A stretch of 64,000 bases of DNA from Janthinobacterium sp. BJB426. GTDB taxonomy: Bacteria; Pseudomonadota; Gammaproteobacteria; Burkholderiales; Burkholderiaceae_D. Positions within the stretch are counted from its first letter, which is position 1. Each line of letters opens with the position of its first letter. The stretch covers positions 248,001 through 312,000 of the forward strand of contig NZ_PDZL01000002.1 of NCBI RefSeq assembly GCF_002735705.1, in the 5' to 3' direction. Positions 53,880 to 63,482 of the stretch are shown piece by piece. Position numbers and translations under genes: made by a program. The notes below the pieces were generated by a model. That model did not search any database and had not been told where the DNA came from. It was given only the letters and a program-made list of their open reading frames with translations.

Positions 53880-56800
53880 CTAGCCTTCTTTTGCGCTCAC
53901 CGGCTCCGGCTTCTTGACCCGGAACCAGGCCGCATACAGGGCTGGCAGGAACAATAAAGTCAAGGCCGTCGCCAGGATCAATCCTCCCATGATGGCGACT
54001 GCCATCGGCCCCCAGAACACGGAGCGCGACAAGGGGATCATGGCCAGCGCCGCGGCGGCGGCCGTCAGCACGATGGGGCGGCAGCGGCGCACGGCCGAAT
54101 CGATGATGGCATCCCACGGGGCCGAGCCATCCTTGATGTCTTGCTCGATCTGGTCGACGAGAATCACCGAGTTGCGGATGATCATGCCGAACAGCGCGAT
54201 GACGCCCAGGTTGGCCACGAAGCCCAGCGGGCGGTGCAACAGCAGCAAGGCAAACGCGGCGCCCGCCACGCCCAGCGGCCCCGTCAGGAACACCAGCAGC
54301 GAGCGCGAGAAACTATGCAGCTGCAACATCAGCAAGGTAAAGATGATGAAGATCGCCAGCGGCAGGTTGGCCGCAATCGACGCTTCCGCCTCGCCACTGT
54401 CGGCCGCCACGCCCTTCACATTGATGCGGTAGCCGGCCGGCATCTTGGCCCGCAAGGCGTCGAGCTGCGGCGCCAGCTGCGTCGACACGGTGGCGCCCTG
54501 GATGCCATCGATCACGTCTGACTGCACGGTGATGGCCCATTCACGCTTGTCGCGCCAGACGACACCCGGCTCCCACACGAAATGCACGCGGGCCAGCTGC
54601 GAGATGGGCACAGACTTGCCCGTCGCAGTCGGAATATTCGTGTCATTCAGCACGGAAATCGTCGCCCGCTCTTCCAGTGGCTGGCGCACCTGGATATCGA
54701 TCAATTTATTGTCTTCGCGGAACTGGCCGATGACCGTGCCCGACAGGATCGTATTGGCCGCCTGCATCACCGTTTTCGAGGTGACGCCCAGCGCGCGCAT
54801 CTTGTCCTGGTCCAGGTCCAGGCGCAGTACCTTCACCGATTCATTCCAGTTGTCGTTGACGCCCAGGGTGTTCGGATTGGCACGCATGATGTCCTTGACC
54901 TGGTCGGCGATGGCGCGCACACCGGCCACTTCCGGCCCCGTGACGCGGAACTGCACCGGATACGGCACCGGCGGTCCGTTCGGCAAGAGTTTGACGCGGC
55001 CCCGCACTTCCGGGAAATCTTTCTTGAAGACATCGACGATTTGCTGGCGCAAGCGTTCGCGGTCGGCCAGGCTCTTCGGCAAGACCACCACTTGCGACAC
55101 GTTGGTCTGCGGGAAGATCTGGTCCAGCGGCAAGTAGAAACGGGGGCTGCCCGTACCCACATAGCTGGTCACGCTTTCCACGCCGTCGAGCTTGCCCACA
55201 AAAGCTTCGAATTTCTTGACCTGCTTTTCATTCGCGGCGAACGTCGTGCCTTCGGGCGACCACAGTTCCACCATCAGTTCGGGACGGCTGGAATCGGGGA
55301 AGAATTGCTTTTCGATAAAATTGAAACCATAGATGCCCAGCGCAAAGATGGCCAGGGTGGCGGCGATCGTCGTCTTGCGCCACTCCACGCACCAGGTGAC
55401 GGCGCGGCGGAAGCGGCGGAAGTTCGGCGTGTCGAACAATTCATGGTCGTTATGCGCGTGCGGTTTCACTTTCAGCAAGACGTAGCCGATATATGGCGTG
55501 AAAACGACGGCCACCACCCACGAGATGATCAGGGCCAGCGCATTGACGGAGAACAAGGAGAACGTGTATTCGCCGGCGGCCGACTTGGCCAGGCCGATGG
55601 GCAAGAAGCCCGCCACCGTGATCAGGGTGCCCGTCAGCATGGGCATGGCCGTCGACGTGTAGGCAAACGTGGCCGCGTCGAAGCGCGACATGCCCTCTTC
55701 CATCTTGCGCACCATCATCTCGACGGCAATGATGGCGTCATCGACCAGCAAGCCCAGCGCGATGATCAGGGCACCGAGCGAAATCTTGTGCAAGTCGATG
55801 TCGAGCAGGCGCATGAACAGGAAGGTGACAGCCAGCACCAGCGGGATGGTCAGCGCCACCACCAGGCCCGGCCGCACGTCGATGCGCAGCGGTTTCGTGT
55901 GCAAGCCCAGCGCGACAAAGCTGACGGCCAGCACGATCAGGATGGCTTCGATCAGGGTATGCACGAATTCGCCCACGGAGGCCGACACGGCTTCCGGCTG
56001 GTTCGACACGCGCTGCAGTTCTATGCCCACGGGCAACTCGCTCTTCATGCGCGTCACCGTTGCCTGCAAGGCCTTGCCCATGTCGATGATATTGCCGCCC
56101 TTTTCCATCGACACGCCCAGGCCGATCACTTCCTTGCCGTTGAAACGCATCTTGTCCTTGGGAGGATCGACGAGTTCGCGTTTCACAGTGGCAAAATCAC
56201 CGAGGCGGAAGGTGGTGCCGTTGGCGCGCAGTTCCAGGTTTTCCAGGTCCTTGACGGTCAGCATGGCGCCCGTCACGCGCACTTGCAGATTGTCCGTCGG
56301 CGTCACCAGCACGCCCGTGGCGTTGATGCTGTTTTGCGCGGACAGCTGCTGCACGATGGCGTCGAAAGGAATGCCCAGCTGGGCAAATTTCTTGTGAGAA
56401 AAGACGATATTGATCTTTTCATCCTGCACGCCAAACAGTTCCACCTTCGATACCTGCCCCACGGCCAGCAGTTCTTGGCGCACCTTGTCCGCGTAATCCT
56501 TCATTTCCGCGTACGTAAAACCGTCGCCGGACAGGGCGAAGATGGAGCCATACGTGTCGCCGAACTCGTCATTGAAGAACGGCCCCACGACGCCGGCCGG
56601 CAAGGTGCCCTGGATGTCGCCGATCTTTTTGCGCACCTGGTACCAGGCGGCCGCCGTTTCCTTGGGCGGCGCCGATTCGCGCAGCTCCAGCAGGATCAAG
56701 GTTTCGCCCGGCTTCGAATAGCTGGTGATCTCGTCGATGTACGGCGTTTCCTGCAGTTTCTTTTCCAGCTTGTCCGTCACCTGCTCGGCCATCTGCAAGG

Positions 56801-56978
56801 CCGTGGCACCGGGCCAGTACGCTTGCAGCACCATGGCACGGAAGGTAAACGGGGGATCTTCATCCTGGCCCAGGCTGGCATAACTGAGCATGCCGCCGAT
56901 CAGCAGCACGGCCATCAGGTAGCGCGTCAGGGGAATGTGTTCGAGCGCCCAGCGCGACAGATTGAAGCCGCCCTTCAT
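53880..56978 (-). CDS. RND efflux transporter, inner-membrane permease subunit
   Basis: The 1032-residue protein is an AcrB-superfamily pump that exports drugs or other toxic compounds using the proton gradient. It has two six-helix bundles and two large periplasmic loops. The N-terminus (LTRYLMAVLLIGGMLSYASLGQDEDPPF) is typical of the subgroup related to MexB/VexB-like pumps of proteobacteria. Helix 4 contains GLLVDDAIIAVEMM, with the proton-relay Asp pair. Its ATG overlaps the adaptor gene stop by 4 bases. No outer-membrane TolC-type gene is adjacent, so the channel must be encoded elsewhere. The substrate is unknown. Confidence 0.93.
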   Translation of the reverse strand: MKGGFNLSRWALEHIPLTRYLMAVLLIGGMLSYASLGQDEDPPFTFRAMVLQAYWPGATALQMAEQVTDKLEKKLQETPYIDEITSYSKPGETLILLELRESAPPKETAAAWYQVRKKIGDIQGTLPAGVVGPFFNDEFGDTYGSIFALSGDGFTYAEMKDYADKVRQELLAVGQVSKVELFGVQDEKINIVFSHKKFAQLGIPFDAIVQQLSAQNSINATGVLVTPTDNLQVRVTGAMLTVKDLENLELRANGTTFRLGDFATVKRELVDPPKDKMRFNGKEVIGLGVSMEKGGNIIDMGKALQATVTRMKSELPVGIELQRVSNQPEAVSASVGEFVHTLIEAILIVLAVSFVALGLHTKPLRIDVRPGLVVALTIPLVLAVTFLFMRLLDIDLHKISLGALIIALGLLVDDAIIAVEMMVRKMEEGMSRFDAATFAYTSTAMPMLTGTLITVAGFLPIGLAKSAAGEYTFSLFSVNALALIISWVVAVVFTPYIGYVLLKVKPHAHNDHELFDTPNFRRFRRAVTWCVEWRKTTIAATLAIFALGIYGFNFIEKQFFPDSSRPELMVELWSPEGTTFAANEKQVKKFEAFVGKLDGVESVTSYVGTGSPRFYLPLDQIFPQTNVSQVVVLPKSLADRERLRQQIVDVFKKDFPEVRGRVKLLPNGPPVPYPVQFRVTGPEVAGVRAIADQVKDIMRANPNTLGVNDNWNESVKVLRLDLDQDKMRALGVTSKTVMQAANTILSGTVIGQFREDNKLIDIQVRQPLEERATISVLNDTNIPTATGKSVPISQLARVHFVWEPGVVWRDKREWAITVQSDVIDGIQGATVSTQLAPQLDALRAKMPAGYRINVKGVAADSGEAEASIAANLPLAIFIIFTLLMLQLHSFSRSLLVFLTGPLGVAGAAFALLLLHRPLGFVANLGVIALFGMIIRNSVILVDQIEQDIKDGSAPWDAIIDSAVRRCRPIVLTAAAAALAMIPLSRSVFWGPMAVAIMGGLILATALTLLFLPALYAAWFRVKKPEPVSAKEG

Positions 56979-58138
56979 TTGACGGCACCCACGCTGGCGG
57001 CGGCAGCGGCGACATCAGGCTTGCTGGCCAGTTCGGCGCCGAGGATGGACACTTTCTGGCCAGGCTTGAGCAGGTTGACGCCGGCCGTGACCACGGTCTG
57101 GCCCGCTTTCACGCCCGAAGTCAGCAGCAGCTCATTGCCCGCCACGCCGCCCACCGTCACCGGCACCAGCTTCACGGCGCCGTTTTCCACCACCCACACG
57201 GAACTTTGCGATTTCTCATTGAACAGGGCCGTCAGCGGCACCTTGATCTGCGGCGTGGCCGTTTGCGAGGCGAACTGCACCACGGCCGTCATGCCCAGGC
57301 GTGCCTGCGGCGCGTCCGGGATGCTGACCTTGGCGATATAGGTGCGCGTGGCGGCATCGGCCACGGGCGACACTTCGCGTATCTTGCCCGGCAAGCCCTG
57401 CTTCGGATCGGCCCACAGACGCACCACCACATCCTTGACGCCGCGCAAGGTTTCCACCTTGTCTTCAGGAATACCGATCACGACTTCCTTCTCGCCGCTC
57501 TTGGCCACTTGCACGACGGGCGCGCCGGGCGCCACCACCTGCCCCACTTCGGCCTCGATGCGCGTGACGACGCCGTCGACGTCGGCCAGCAAGCTGGCAT
57601 AGCCGGACTGGTTCGCCTGGCCACGGTACAGGGCCTGGGCCGCTTCCACGTTCGCCTGCGCCGCCTTGTAGGTGGCGTCCTTGCCGTCGAGCACGGCCTG
57701 GCTGACGAAATTTTTCTCGCGCAAGTCCTGGTAGCGCTTGAGTTCCGCGCGCGCCAGGTCGCGGCTCGTTTCCGCGCTGACCAGCGAAGCCTTGGCCTGC
57801 GCCTGCGACAGCTGCAAGTCGACAGGGTCGAGCTGCATCAGCACTTGCCCCTTCTTGACCGTGGCGCCCACGTCGACCTTGCGCGCGACGATCTTGCCGC
57901 CCACGCGGAAGCCCAGCTGCGATACGACACGGGGCACGACCTCGCCCGCCAGCTCGGCACTCACGTCAACATTACTGCTAGACAATACGATCGCGCGCAC
58001 GGGGCGCACGTCTTCCACTTTGACGGCAGGCTTGGAACAGGCCGCCAGGGTCAGCGCCAGAGCGGCAGCGGCAATCAGCCGCAGGGCGGGAAGAGCTGGT
58101 ACGCCGGTCTCGCGGCGCAGGGTTTTCAGGGCAAACAA
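56975..58138 (-). CDS. RND efflux periplasmic adaptor (membrane fusion) lipoprotein
   Basis: The 387-residue adaptor bridges the permease and an outer-membrane channel. It has a lipoprotein signal (LALTLAAC, Cys about residue 34), a lipoyl half (VVSQLGFRVGGKIVARKVDVGATVKKGQVLMQLDP is split by a helical hairpin at about 105-165), and beta-barrel domains. The start codon is TTG at 58138, supported by AAGGA (58146-58150) 7 bases upstream; no ATG is available before the lipobox. It is first in the two-gene efflux operon, and no repressor gene is beside it. Confidence 0.92.
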   Translation of the reverse strand: MFALKTLRRETGVPALPALRLIAAAALALTLAACSKPAVKVEDVRPVRAIVLSSSNVDVSAELAGEVVPRVVSQLGFRVGGKIVARKVDVGATVKKGQVLMQLDPVDLQLSQAQAKASLVSAETSRDLARAELKRYQDLREKNFVSQAVLDGKDATYKAAQANVEAAQALYRGQANQSGYASLLADVDGVVTRIEAEVGQVVAPGAPVVQVAKSGEKEVVIGIPEDKVETLRGVKDVVVRLWADPKQGLPGKIREVSPVADAATRTYIAKVSIPDAPQARLGMTAVVQFASQTATPQIKVPLTALFNEKSQSSVWVVENGAVKLVPVTVGGVAGNELLLTSGVKAGQTVVTAGVNLLKPGQKVSILGAELASKPDVAAAAASVGAVK

Positions 58139-58428
58139 GGTATTTTCCTTTACTATGCGGGCTGCAATATTTTTATGCGGAGAAACTTTTTGCTTGTCCT
58201 TTGGGCCAAGCCAAACTTTTTCGCACGCGATATCCTTAAATTTGTGACAATATCAGCTTGATCATGACGGGGAGTGATTTTCCCCTAATGACTTTCTGGT
58301 TATTAATTATAATCGTGCGTAAAAGTTTTTAGTGACTTTTGCGTCATTAATCTTGAGACGTACAACGTCCGGCCACATTCCAGCGTTTCAGGGGTGCCGG
58401 GCAAACGCAAGACTAGAGAAGTGTGTTC
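58139..58428. promoter_or_regulatory. Divergent promoter region between the RND operon and hpnC
   Basis: These 290 bases separate divergent operons. TATAAT at 58308-58313 is a perfect -10 for the plus strand, with a poor -35. GGGGA (58269-58273) and TCCCC (58281-58285) form a 5-bp inverted repeat between the operons. The AT-rich stretch 58180-58340 likely holds both promoters. No regulator gene is adjacent. Confidence 0.4.
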
Positions 58429-59310
58429 ATGCCTGTAGACCATTACGAAAATTTTCCAGTTGCATCATTTTTACTGCCGCGCCGCCTGGTGCCTGCCGTC
58501 GAAGCCATCTATGCCTTCGCCCGCAGCGCCGACGACCTGGCCGATGAAGGCGACGCCACGCCGGCCGAGCGCCTGTCCGCCCTGCACGCCTATGAAGCAG
58601 CGCTGGGCCGCATCGCCCGCCAGGAAGACCATGCTGGCGAGACCGCCGCCATGTTCGAACGCCTGGCTGCCATCATCGCCAAACACCAGCTGCCGCTGAA
58701 GCCGTTTTACGATCTGTTGTCGGCCTTCAAGCAGGATGTGGAAACGACGCGCTACGCCAGTTATGACGACGTGCTCGATTACTGCGCCCGCTCGGCCAAC
58801 CCCGTGGGGCTGCTGATGCTGCACCTGTATGGCGCGGCCGATGAACAGAATGTACGCGATTCCGATGCGATATGTTCAGCTTTGCAACTAATTAATTTCC
58901 TGCAAGACGTCGCCATCGACCAGCAAAAAGAGCGCATCTACCTGCCGATGGAAGACTTGACCCGCTTTGCCGTCTCCGCCGCCGCCTTCGAGCGGCCCGA
59001 GGCGCACGGCAAGTGGAGCGCCCTGATGCGCTTCGAAGTGGCCCGCACGCGCGCCCTGATGCTGTCCGGCGCGCCGCTGGCCCTGCGCCTGCGCGGGCGC
59101 ATCGGCTGGGAGCTGCGTCTGGTGGTGCAAGGAGGCTTGCGCATCCTCGAATGCATCGAAGCCGTCAATTACGACGTGTTCCGGCGCCGCCCCAAGCTGG
59201 AGAAACGCGACTGGCTGATCATTTTCTGGCGCGCGCTGCGCATGTCGCGCAAAAGCTTGCATCAAGAGACACAAGTAAAAACGGCTTTTCCCCCGTCGCC
59301 CACTCTGTAA
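58429..59310 (+). CDS. hpnC: Squalene synthase HpnC (hydroxysqualene-forming)
   Basis: This 293-residue protein of the squalene/phytoene synthase fold takes presqualene diphosphate to hydroxysqualene in the HpnCDE route to hopanoids. The two aspartate-rich motifs are YAFARSADDLADEGD (about 31-45) and INFLQDVAIDQQKERIYLP. ATG at 58429 begins the conserved start (MPVDHYENFPVAS); GTG at 58423 is also in frame. It starts the hpnCDE operon, with 46 bases before hpnD. The similar HpnD paralogue next door is distinguished by its DDTVDD motif. Confidence 0.92.
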   Translation: MPVDHYENFPVASFLLPRRLVPAVEAIYAFARSADDLADEGDATPAERLSALHAYEAALGRIARQEDHAGETAAMFERLAAIIAKHQLPLKPFYDLLSAFKQDVETTRYASYDDVLDYCARSANPVGLLMLHLYGAADEQNVRDSDAICSALQLINFLQDVAIDQQKERIYLPMEDLTRFAVSAAAFERPEAHGKWSALMRFEVARTRALMLSGAPLALRLRGRIGWELRLVVQGGLRILECIEAVNYDVFRRRPKLEKRDWLIIFWRALRMSRKSLHQETQVKTAFPPSPTL

Positions 59311-59356
59311 GACGATAGAATAGCGGCTTCGATCTGCAACCCTTGCTCTTTTGACT

Positions 59357-60190
59357 ATGTCTCCCGACGAATACTGCCAACAAAAGGCCGCCCAGAGCGG
59401 CTCCAGCTTCTACTACAGCTTCCTGTTCCTGCCCGCCGAGCGCCGCAAGGCCATCACGGCCCTGTACGCCTTCTGCCGCGAAGTCGATGACACGGTCGAT
59501 GATTGCACGGACGAAGCCGTGGCACGCACCAAGCTGGTCTGGTGGCGCAAGGAAGTCAAGGCCATGTACGAGGGCATCCCCACGCATCCCGTGATGCGCG
59601 CGCTGGAACCGCATCTGGCCGTGTACCAACTGGAAGAAAAACATTTGCAGGCCATCATCGACGGCATGGAAATGGACTTGAACCAGACCCGCTACCTCGA
59701 CTACCAGGCCATGAGCCGCTACTGCTGGCATGTGGCCAGCGTGGTGGGCATCTTGTCGGCCAGCATCTTTGGCGCGACCCGCCCGGAAACGCTGCTGTAC
59801 GCGGAAAAACTGGGCCATGCCTTCCAGTTGACCAACATCATCCGCGACGTGGGCGAGGATGCGCGCAAGGGGCGCATCTATTTGCCGATCAGCGAATTGC
59901 AGCAATTCAATGTGACGGCAGCCGACCTGCTGAACGCGCGCCACAGCGAAAATTTTGAAAACCTCATGCGCTTCCAGGTGGCGCGCGCGCAAAAGGCCTA
60001 CGACGAAGCGTTTGCCCTGCTGCCGGCGGAAGACCGCCGCGCCCAGCGCCCTGGCCTGATCATGGCCGCCATCTACCGCACCGTGCTCAATGAAGTCGAG
60101 CGCGACGGCTACCACGTGCTGAAACAGCGCATCTCGCTCACGCCGATCCGCAAACTGTGGCTGGCCTGGAAGACCTGGGTTCGTGGCTAA
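59357..60190 (+). CDS. hpnD: Presqualene diphosphate synthase HpnD
   Basis: The 277-residue enzyme joins two farnesyl diphosphates into presqualene diphosphate. It shows YAFCREVDDTVDD (about 36-48) and the second site NIIRDVGEDARKGRIYLP, the metal-diphosphate-binding motifs of head-to-head prenyl synthases. ATG at 59357 is used; a TTG at 59351 is also in frame. Its TAA overlaps the GTG start of hpnE by 8 bases, so the two are tightly coupled. Confidence 0.93.
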   Translation: MSPDEYCQQKAAQSGSSFYYSFLFLPAERRKAITALYAFCREVDDTVDDCTDEAVARTKLVWWRKEVKAMYEGIPTHPVMRALEPHLAVYQLEEKHLQAIIDGMEMDLNQTRYLDYQAMSRYCWHVASVVGILSASIFGATRPETLLYAEKLGHAFQLTNIIRDVGEDARKGRIYLPISELQQFNVTAADLLNARHSENFENLMRFQVARAQKAYDEAFALLPAEDRRAQRPGLIMAAIYRTVLNEVERDGYHVLKQRISLTPIRKLWLAWKTWVRG

Positions 60191-61568
60191 GAGCAGCGTG
60201 AAGCAACGCTACGCCGTCATCGGCGCCGGCTGGGCTGGCTGCGCGGCGGCCATGGAACTGGCGCGCGCCGGTCATTCGGTGACCCTGTTCGAGGCGGCAC
60301 GCACCCTGGGCGGCCGCGCGCGCCGCGTCGAACGGGAAAAAACCGTGCTCGACAACGGCCAGCATATCCTGCTGGGCGCGTACACGGAAACCTTGCGCCT
60401 GATCAAGCTGGCGGGGCAAGACCCTGCCGAGCTGATCCTCACGCTGCCCCTGCAGATGCGCTATCCGGCAAACTCCGGCGGCATGGATTTTCTCGCGCCC
60501 CGCCTGCCCGCGCCGCTGCACCTGGCCTGGGCCTTGCTGCGCGCCAAGGGATTATTGCGCGCCGACAAGCTGGCCCTGATGCGATTTTCCACCGCCATGC
60601 GGACGATGGGCTGGCAGCTGTACAACGATTGCACGGTCAGCGAATTGCTGCAGCGCTTCGACCAGACGGACCGCCTGAACCGGCTGATGTGGCACCCGCT
60701 GTGCCTGGCCGCGCTGAATACGCCGCCCGAGCGCGCCTCGGCCCGCGTCTTCCTCAACGTGCTGCGCGACAGCCTGGGCGCAAGCCGCCGCCGCGCCTCC
60801 GACATGCTGATCCCGAAAGCGGACCTGAGCAGCGTGTTGCCCGACGCGGCCGCCCGCTATGTAGAACAGCATGGCGGCGCAGTGCGCACGGGCGCCAAGG
60901 TTGCCGCCCTGCACGCCCTGGCCGATGGCCGCTGGCGACTCGATGACGGCGGCGAGGATGGCGCGCAGTATGACGGCGTCATCGTGGCCACCTCGTCCGT
61001 GCAAGCAGCCAGCCTGCTGCAAGGTTTGCAGGACGCACGCCTCGATGACGCAATTGACCGCATGCAAGCCTTCACGCCGGAAGCGATCAGCACCTGCTAC
61101 CTGCAATACGATGCCTCGGTGCACCTGGACTTGCCGTTTTACGCTCTCGTCGATACGCCGCAGCTGCAGCACTGGGGCCAGTTCGTCTTCGACCGGGGCC
61201 AGCTCGACGCCAGCCAGGCCGGCTTGCTGGCCGTCGTCATCAGCGCCTCCGGCTATGCCGCAGAGCAAGGCCACGGACCATTGGCGCAAGCCATCGCGGC
61301 GCAGCTGGCGCAGGTGCTGCAACGTCCTGAGCTGGCCCAGCCCGTGTGGACCCAGCTGATCACGGAAAAGCGCGCCACCTTTGCCTGCACGCCGGATTTA
61401 TTACGCCCCGGCAACGCCAGCGGCATGCCGGGCTTGCTGCTGGCCGGCGACTACACGGCCAATGAGGACCGGACGCAGGATTATCCGGCCACCATCGAGG
61501 CGGCCGTGCGCAGCGGCGTGGCGGCGGCCAGGGTCGTCACCACGGGCAAGACGGCAAAACAGACCTGA
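60183..61568 (+). CDS. hpnE: Hydroxysqualene dehydroxylase HpnE
   Basis: This 461-residue FAD-dependent oxidoreductase reduces hydroxysqualene to squalene. The N-terminal dinucleotide fold VIGAGWAGCAAAMELARAG (about 12-30), with FEAARTLGGRARR, and the C-terminal GLLLAGDYTANEDRTQDYPATIEAAVRSG flavin-contact segment (shortened here) are typical of the amine-oxidase-like HpnE family. The start is GTG at 60183 inside the hpnD end. No squalene-hopene cyclase gene follows in the window, so the pathway continues elsewhere in the genome. Confidence 0.93.
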   Translation: MAKSSVKQRYAVIGAGWAGCAAAMELARAGHSVTLFEAARTLGGRARRVEREKTVLDNGQHILLGAYTETLRLIKLAGQDPAELILTLPLQMRYPANSGGMDFLAPRLPAPLHLAWALLRAKGLLRADKLALMRFSTAMRTMGWQLYNDCTVSELLQRFDQTDRLNRLMWHPLCLAALNTPPERASARVFLNVLRDSLGASRRRASDMLIPKADLSSVLPDAAARYVEQHGGAVRTGAKVAALHALADGRWRLDDGGEDGAQYDGVIVATSSVQAASLLQGLQDARLDDAIDRMQAFTPEAISTCYLQYDASVHLDLPFYALVDTPQLQHWGQFVFDRGQLDASQAGLLAVVISASGYAAEQGHGPLAQAIAAQLAQVLQRPELAQPVWTQLITEKRATFACTPDLLRPGNASGMPGLLLAGDYTANEDRTQDYPATIEAAVRSGVAAARVVTTGKTAKQT

Positions 61569-61692
61569 CGGTGCATCCTCCCCTGGTGTCGCTCGCCCCC
61601 GCGAAATTGCATTCTGTCGCACCGCGCTGGTGCGCTCGCGTACGCTTGGGTACAGTCTGACCATCGACAACGGCCATGCCACGGGGAATACC

Positions 61693-61848
61693 ATGCACAC
61701 CACCTTGCACTTGAAAAATAGCTTGAAAGCCCTGGCGCTGCTGGCTGGTGTGATACTGGCCACCTTGATCGTCATTCAAGTACAGCAGGCGCCACAAGCA
61801 CCATTGATGCTGAGCCAGGCAAGCATGCTGCTGCCGGCCATGGGCTGA
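61693..61848 (+). CDS. Small single-span membrane peptide
   Basis: This 51-residue frame has a well-placed ribosome site (GGGGA about 6 bases upstream). It encodes a short polar N-terminus, one hydrophobic helix (about 10-28, ALALLAGVILATLIVIQV) and a Gln/Ala/Met-rich tail. It lies 19 bases before the DUF1700 gene and is probably co-transcribed with it. I do not recognise a family. It is too short for most gene finders but has the expected features of a genuine small membrane protein. Confidence 0.5.
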   Translation: MHTTLHLKNSLKALALLAGVILATLIVIQVQQAPQAPLMLSQASMLLPAMG

Positions 61849-61867
61849 AGCGGCGGACAGGAAGAAT

Positions 61868-62665
61868 ATGATGAACAAACAAGATTATCTCGACGCACTG
61901 CGGCGCGCACTGGCAGGCTTGCCACCGGACCTGGTGGCCAAGACCCTCGACTATTACGAGCAGACCTTCATCGAAGGCGCGGCGGCCGGCCGCAGCGAGC
62001 ACGAAGTTGCCGAAGACCTGGGCGACCCGAAAAAAATCGCCCTCACCTTGCGCAGCAGCACGCACCGCCAGGCTTTCGAGCAAAAGAAAACCCCCGTCAA
62101 CCTGCTGCGCCTGCTCGTCTCGCTCGTGGGCCTGGCCATCTTCAACCTGTTCATGGTCGTGCCTGCCGCCGTCTACGCGGCCCTGCTGGCCACCCTGTAC
62201 GCCGTCGGCCTGAGCTTTTACCTGGCCGGCATCGCCATCACGGCCAGCGGTTTGTCCGGCGCCAACGAACTGGTGCTCGACGGTCCGCTGCGCCACGTCT
62301 TCATCCATGACGATGACGGCGGCGAAAACGGCGAACGGCGCGAAACGCGCATCACCATCGGCGACACGGGCATCGAAGTCGATCACCTGCCCGGCCCCTT
62401 GCAGCATGACCCGGCCGAGTCCGAACCCAGGACGCCCGGCGCTTCCTCGCGCATGATGGAGCGGGCCGAGGCGCTGGCTGGCGGCGGCATCCGCATCTCC
62501 ACCGACATGGACCGCGATGCGCGCACCACGCAAACCGTCTTTGGCGTGGGTATGCTGCTCGGCGGCATCGCCATCTTCCTGCTCAGTCTGGTCGTAACGC
62601 GCTATACCTTGATCGGCATCAAGCGCTACGTTGCCATGAATGTTTCCCTGCTCAAAGGTCACTAG
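61868..62665 (+). CDS. DUF1700 membrane protein
   Basis: The 265-residue protein begins with the DUF1700 helical motif (KQDYLDALRRALAGLPPDLV, then YYEQTFIEG and AEDLGDPKKIA). Two hydrophobic segments follow (about 85-125), then a hydrophilic stretch of acidic residues and a final helix (about 220-245). DUF1700 proteins occur beside GIN-domain (DUF2807/DUF4097) proteins and may act as anti-sigma-like or envelope-stress components, but the function is not established. ATG 61868 or 61871 could start translation after AGGAAG. The GIN gene follows after 10 bases. No PadR regulator is present, unlike many Firmicute pairs. Confidence 0.85.
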   Translation: MMNKQDYLDALRRALAGLPPDLVAKTLDYYEQTFIEGAAAGRSEHEVAEDLGDPKKIALTLRSSTHRQAFEQKKTPVNLLRLLVSLVGLAIFNLFMVVPAAVYAALLATLYAVGLSFYLAGIAITASGLSGANELVLDGPLRHVFIHDDDGGENGERRETRITIGDTGIEVDHLPGPLQHDPAESEPRTPGASSRMMERAEALAGGGIRISTDMDRDARTTQTVFGVGMLLGGIAIFLLSLVVTRYTLIGIKRYVAMNVSLLKGH

Positions 62666-62675
62666 AAAGGCTGCC

Positions 62676-63482
62676 ATGAAACGCTTGCTCAAAGTTGGCC
62701 TGTCCATGCTCTTGCTGGCACTGGTCCTGATCGCCATGTCGTATGCGGCGCTGCGCGCCAAGGGAATCAGCAATCCCAGCAGTGCCGCCGGCCGTGCCGT
62801 GCGCAGCGAAACGCGCCCGGTGGCCGCCAATATCAACAGCATCGACCTGGCCGGCCCCATCGACCTGGTGCTGCGCCGCGGCGCCACGCCCTCGCTGAAG
62901 GTCAGCGGCGAACAGCGTCTGCTGTCGAATGTCGACACCACGCAGGATGGCACCACCCTGCATATCGGCCCGAAAGGCATGCTGTTCCACCACCGCCAGC
63001 CGCTGCAGGTGGAACTGGTGCTGCCAGCCCTCGTGCGCGTCGAAGTGCATGGCAACGGCGACAGCAAGATCACGGGATTTTCCGGCGACAGCTTTATTCT
63101 GGAACTGACGGGATCGGGCGACGTCAGTTTCACGGGACGCTACAAGCAGGTACAAGCCACGGTCAACGGCAGCGGCGACCTCGACATCAATGCCGGCAAC
63201 AGCGACAGCGTGGTGCTGGAAATGGTGGGCTCCGGGCGCATCGCCGCCAGCGGCAACACGAAATTCCTGCGCGCCGACCTCAGCGGTTCAGGCGACATCG
63301 ATGCCGAGCACCTGGCCGCCGACAAGGCCAGCGTCAGCCTGCAAGGCTCCGGCACGAGCACCGTCTTCGTGCGCGACGCCAGCAACCTGACCCTGCGCGG
63401 CAGCGGCGACATCCACGTCCACGGCAACCCGCGCCAGCGCGAGACCCAGAAAAGCGGCTCAGGCGAGATTACCTGGCATTAA
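62676..63482 (+). CDS. GIN-domain (DUF2807) envelope protein
   Basis: The 268-residue protein has an N-terminal membrane anchor or signal (GLSMLLLALVLIAMSYAAL) and then a right-handed beta-helix built from short glycine/serine-rich repeats (LTGSGDVSFTG, VNGSGDLDINAG, LSGSGDIDAEHL, LRGSGDIHVHG), the head-GIN/DUF2807 pattern. Such proteins lie in the periplasm or on the outer surface; the molecular role is unknown. AGAAAGG precedes the ATG. It follows the DUF1700 gene closely and converges with the truncated flavoprotein gene, overlapping it by 4 bases. Confidence 0.87.
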   Translation: MKRLLKVGLSMLLLALVLIAMSYAALRAKGISNPSSAAGRAVRSETRPVAANINSIDLAGPIDLVLRRGATPSLKVSGEQRLLSNVDTTQDGTTLHIGPKGMLFHHRQPLQVELVLPALVRVEVHGNGDSKITGFSGDSFILELTGSGDVSFTGRYKQVQATVNGSGDLDINAGNSDSVVLEMVGSGRIAASGNTKFLRADLSGSGDIDAEHLAADKASVSLQGSGTSTVFVRDASNLTLRGSGDIHVHGNPRQRETQKSGSGEITWH

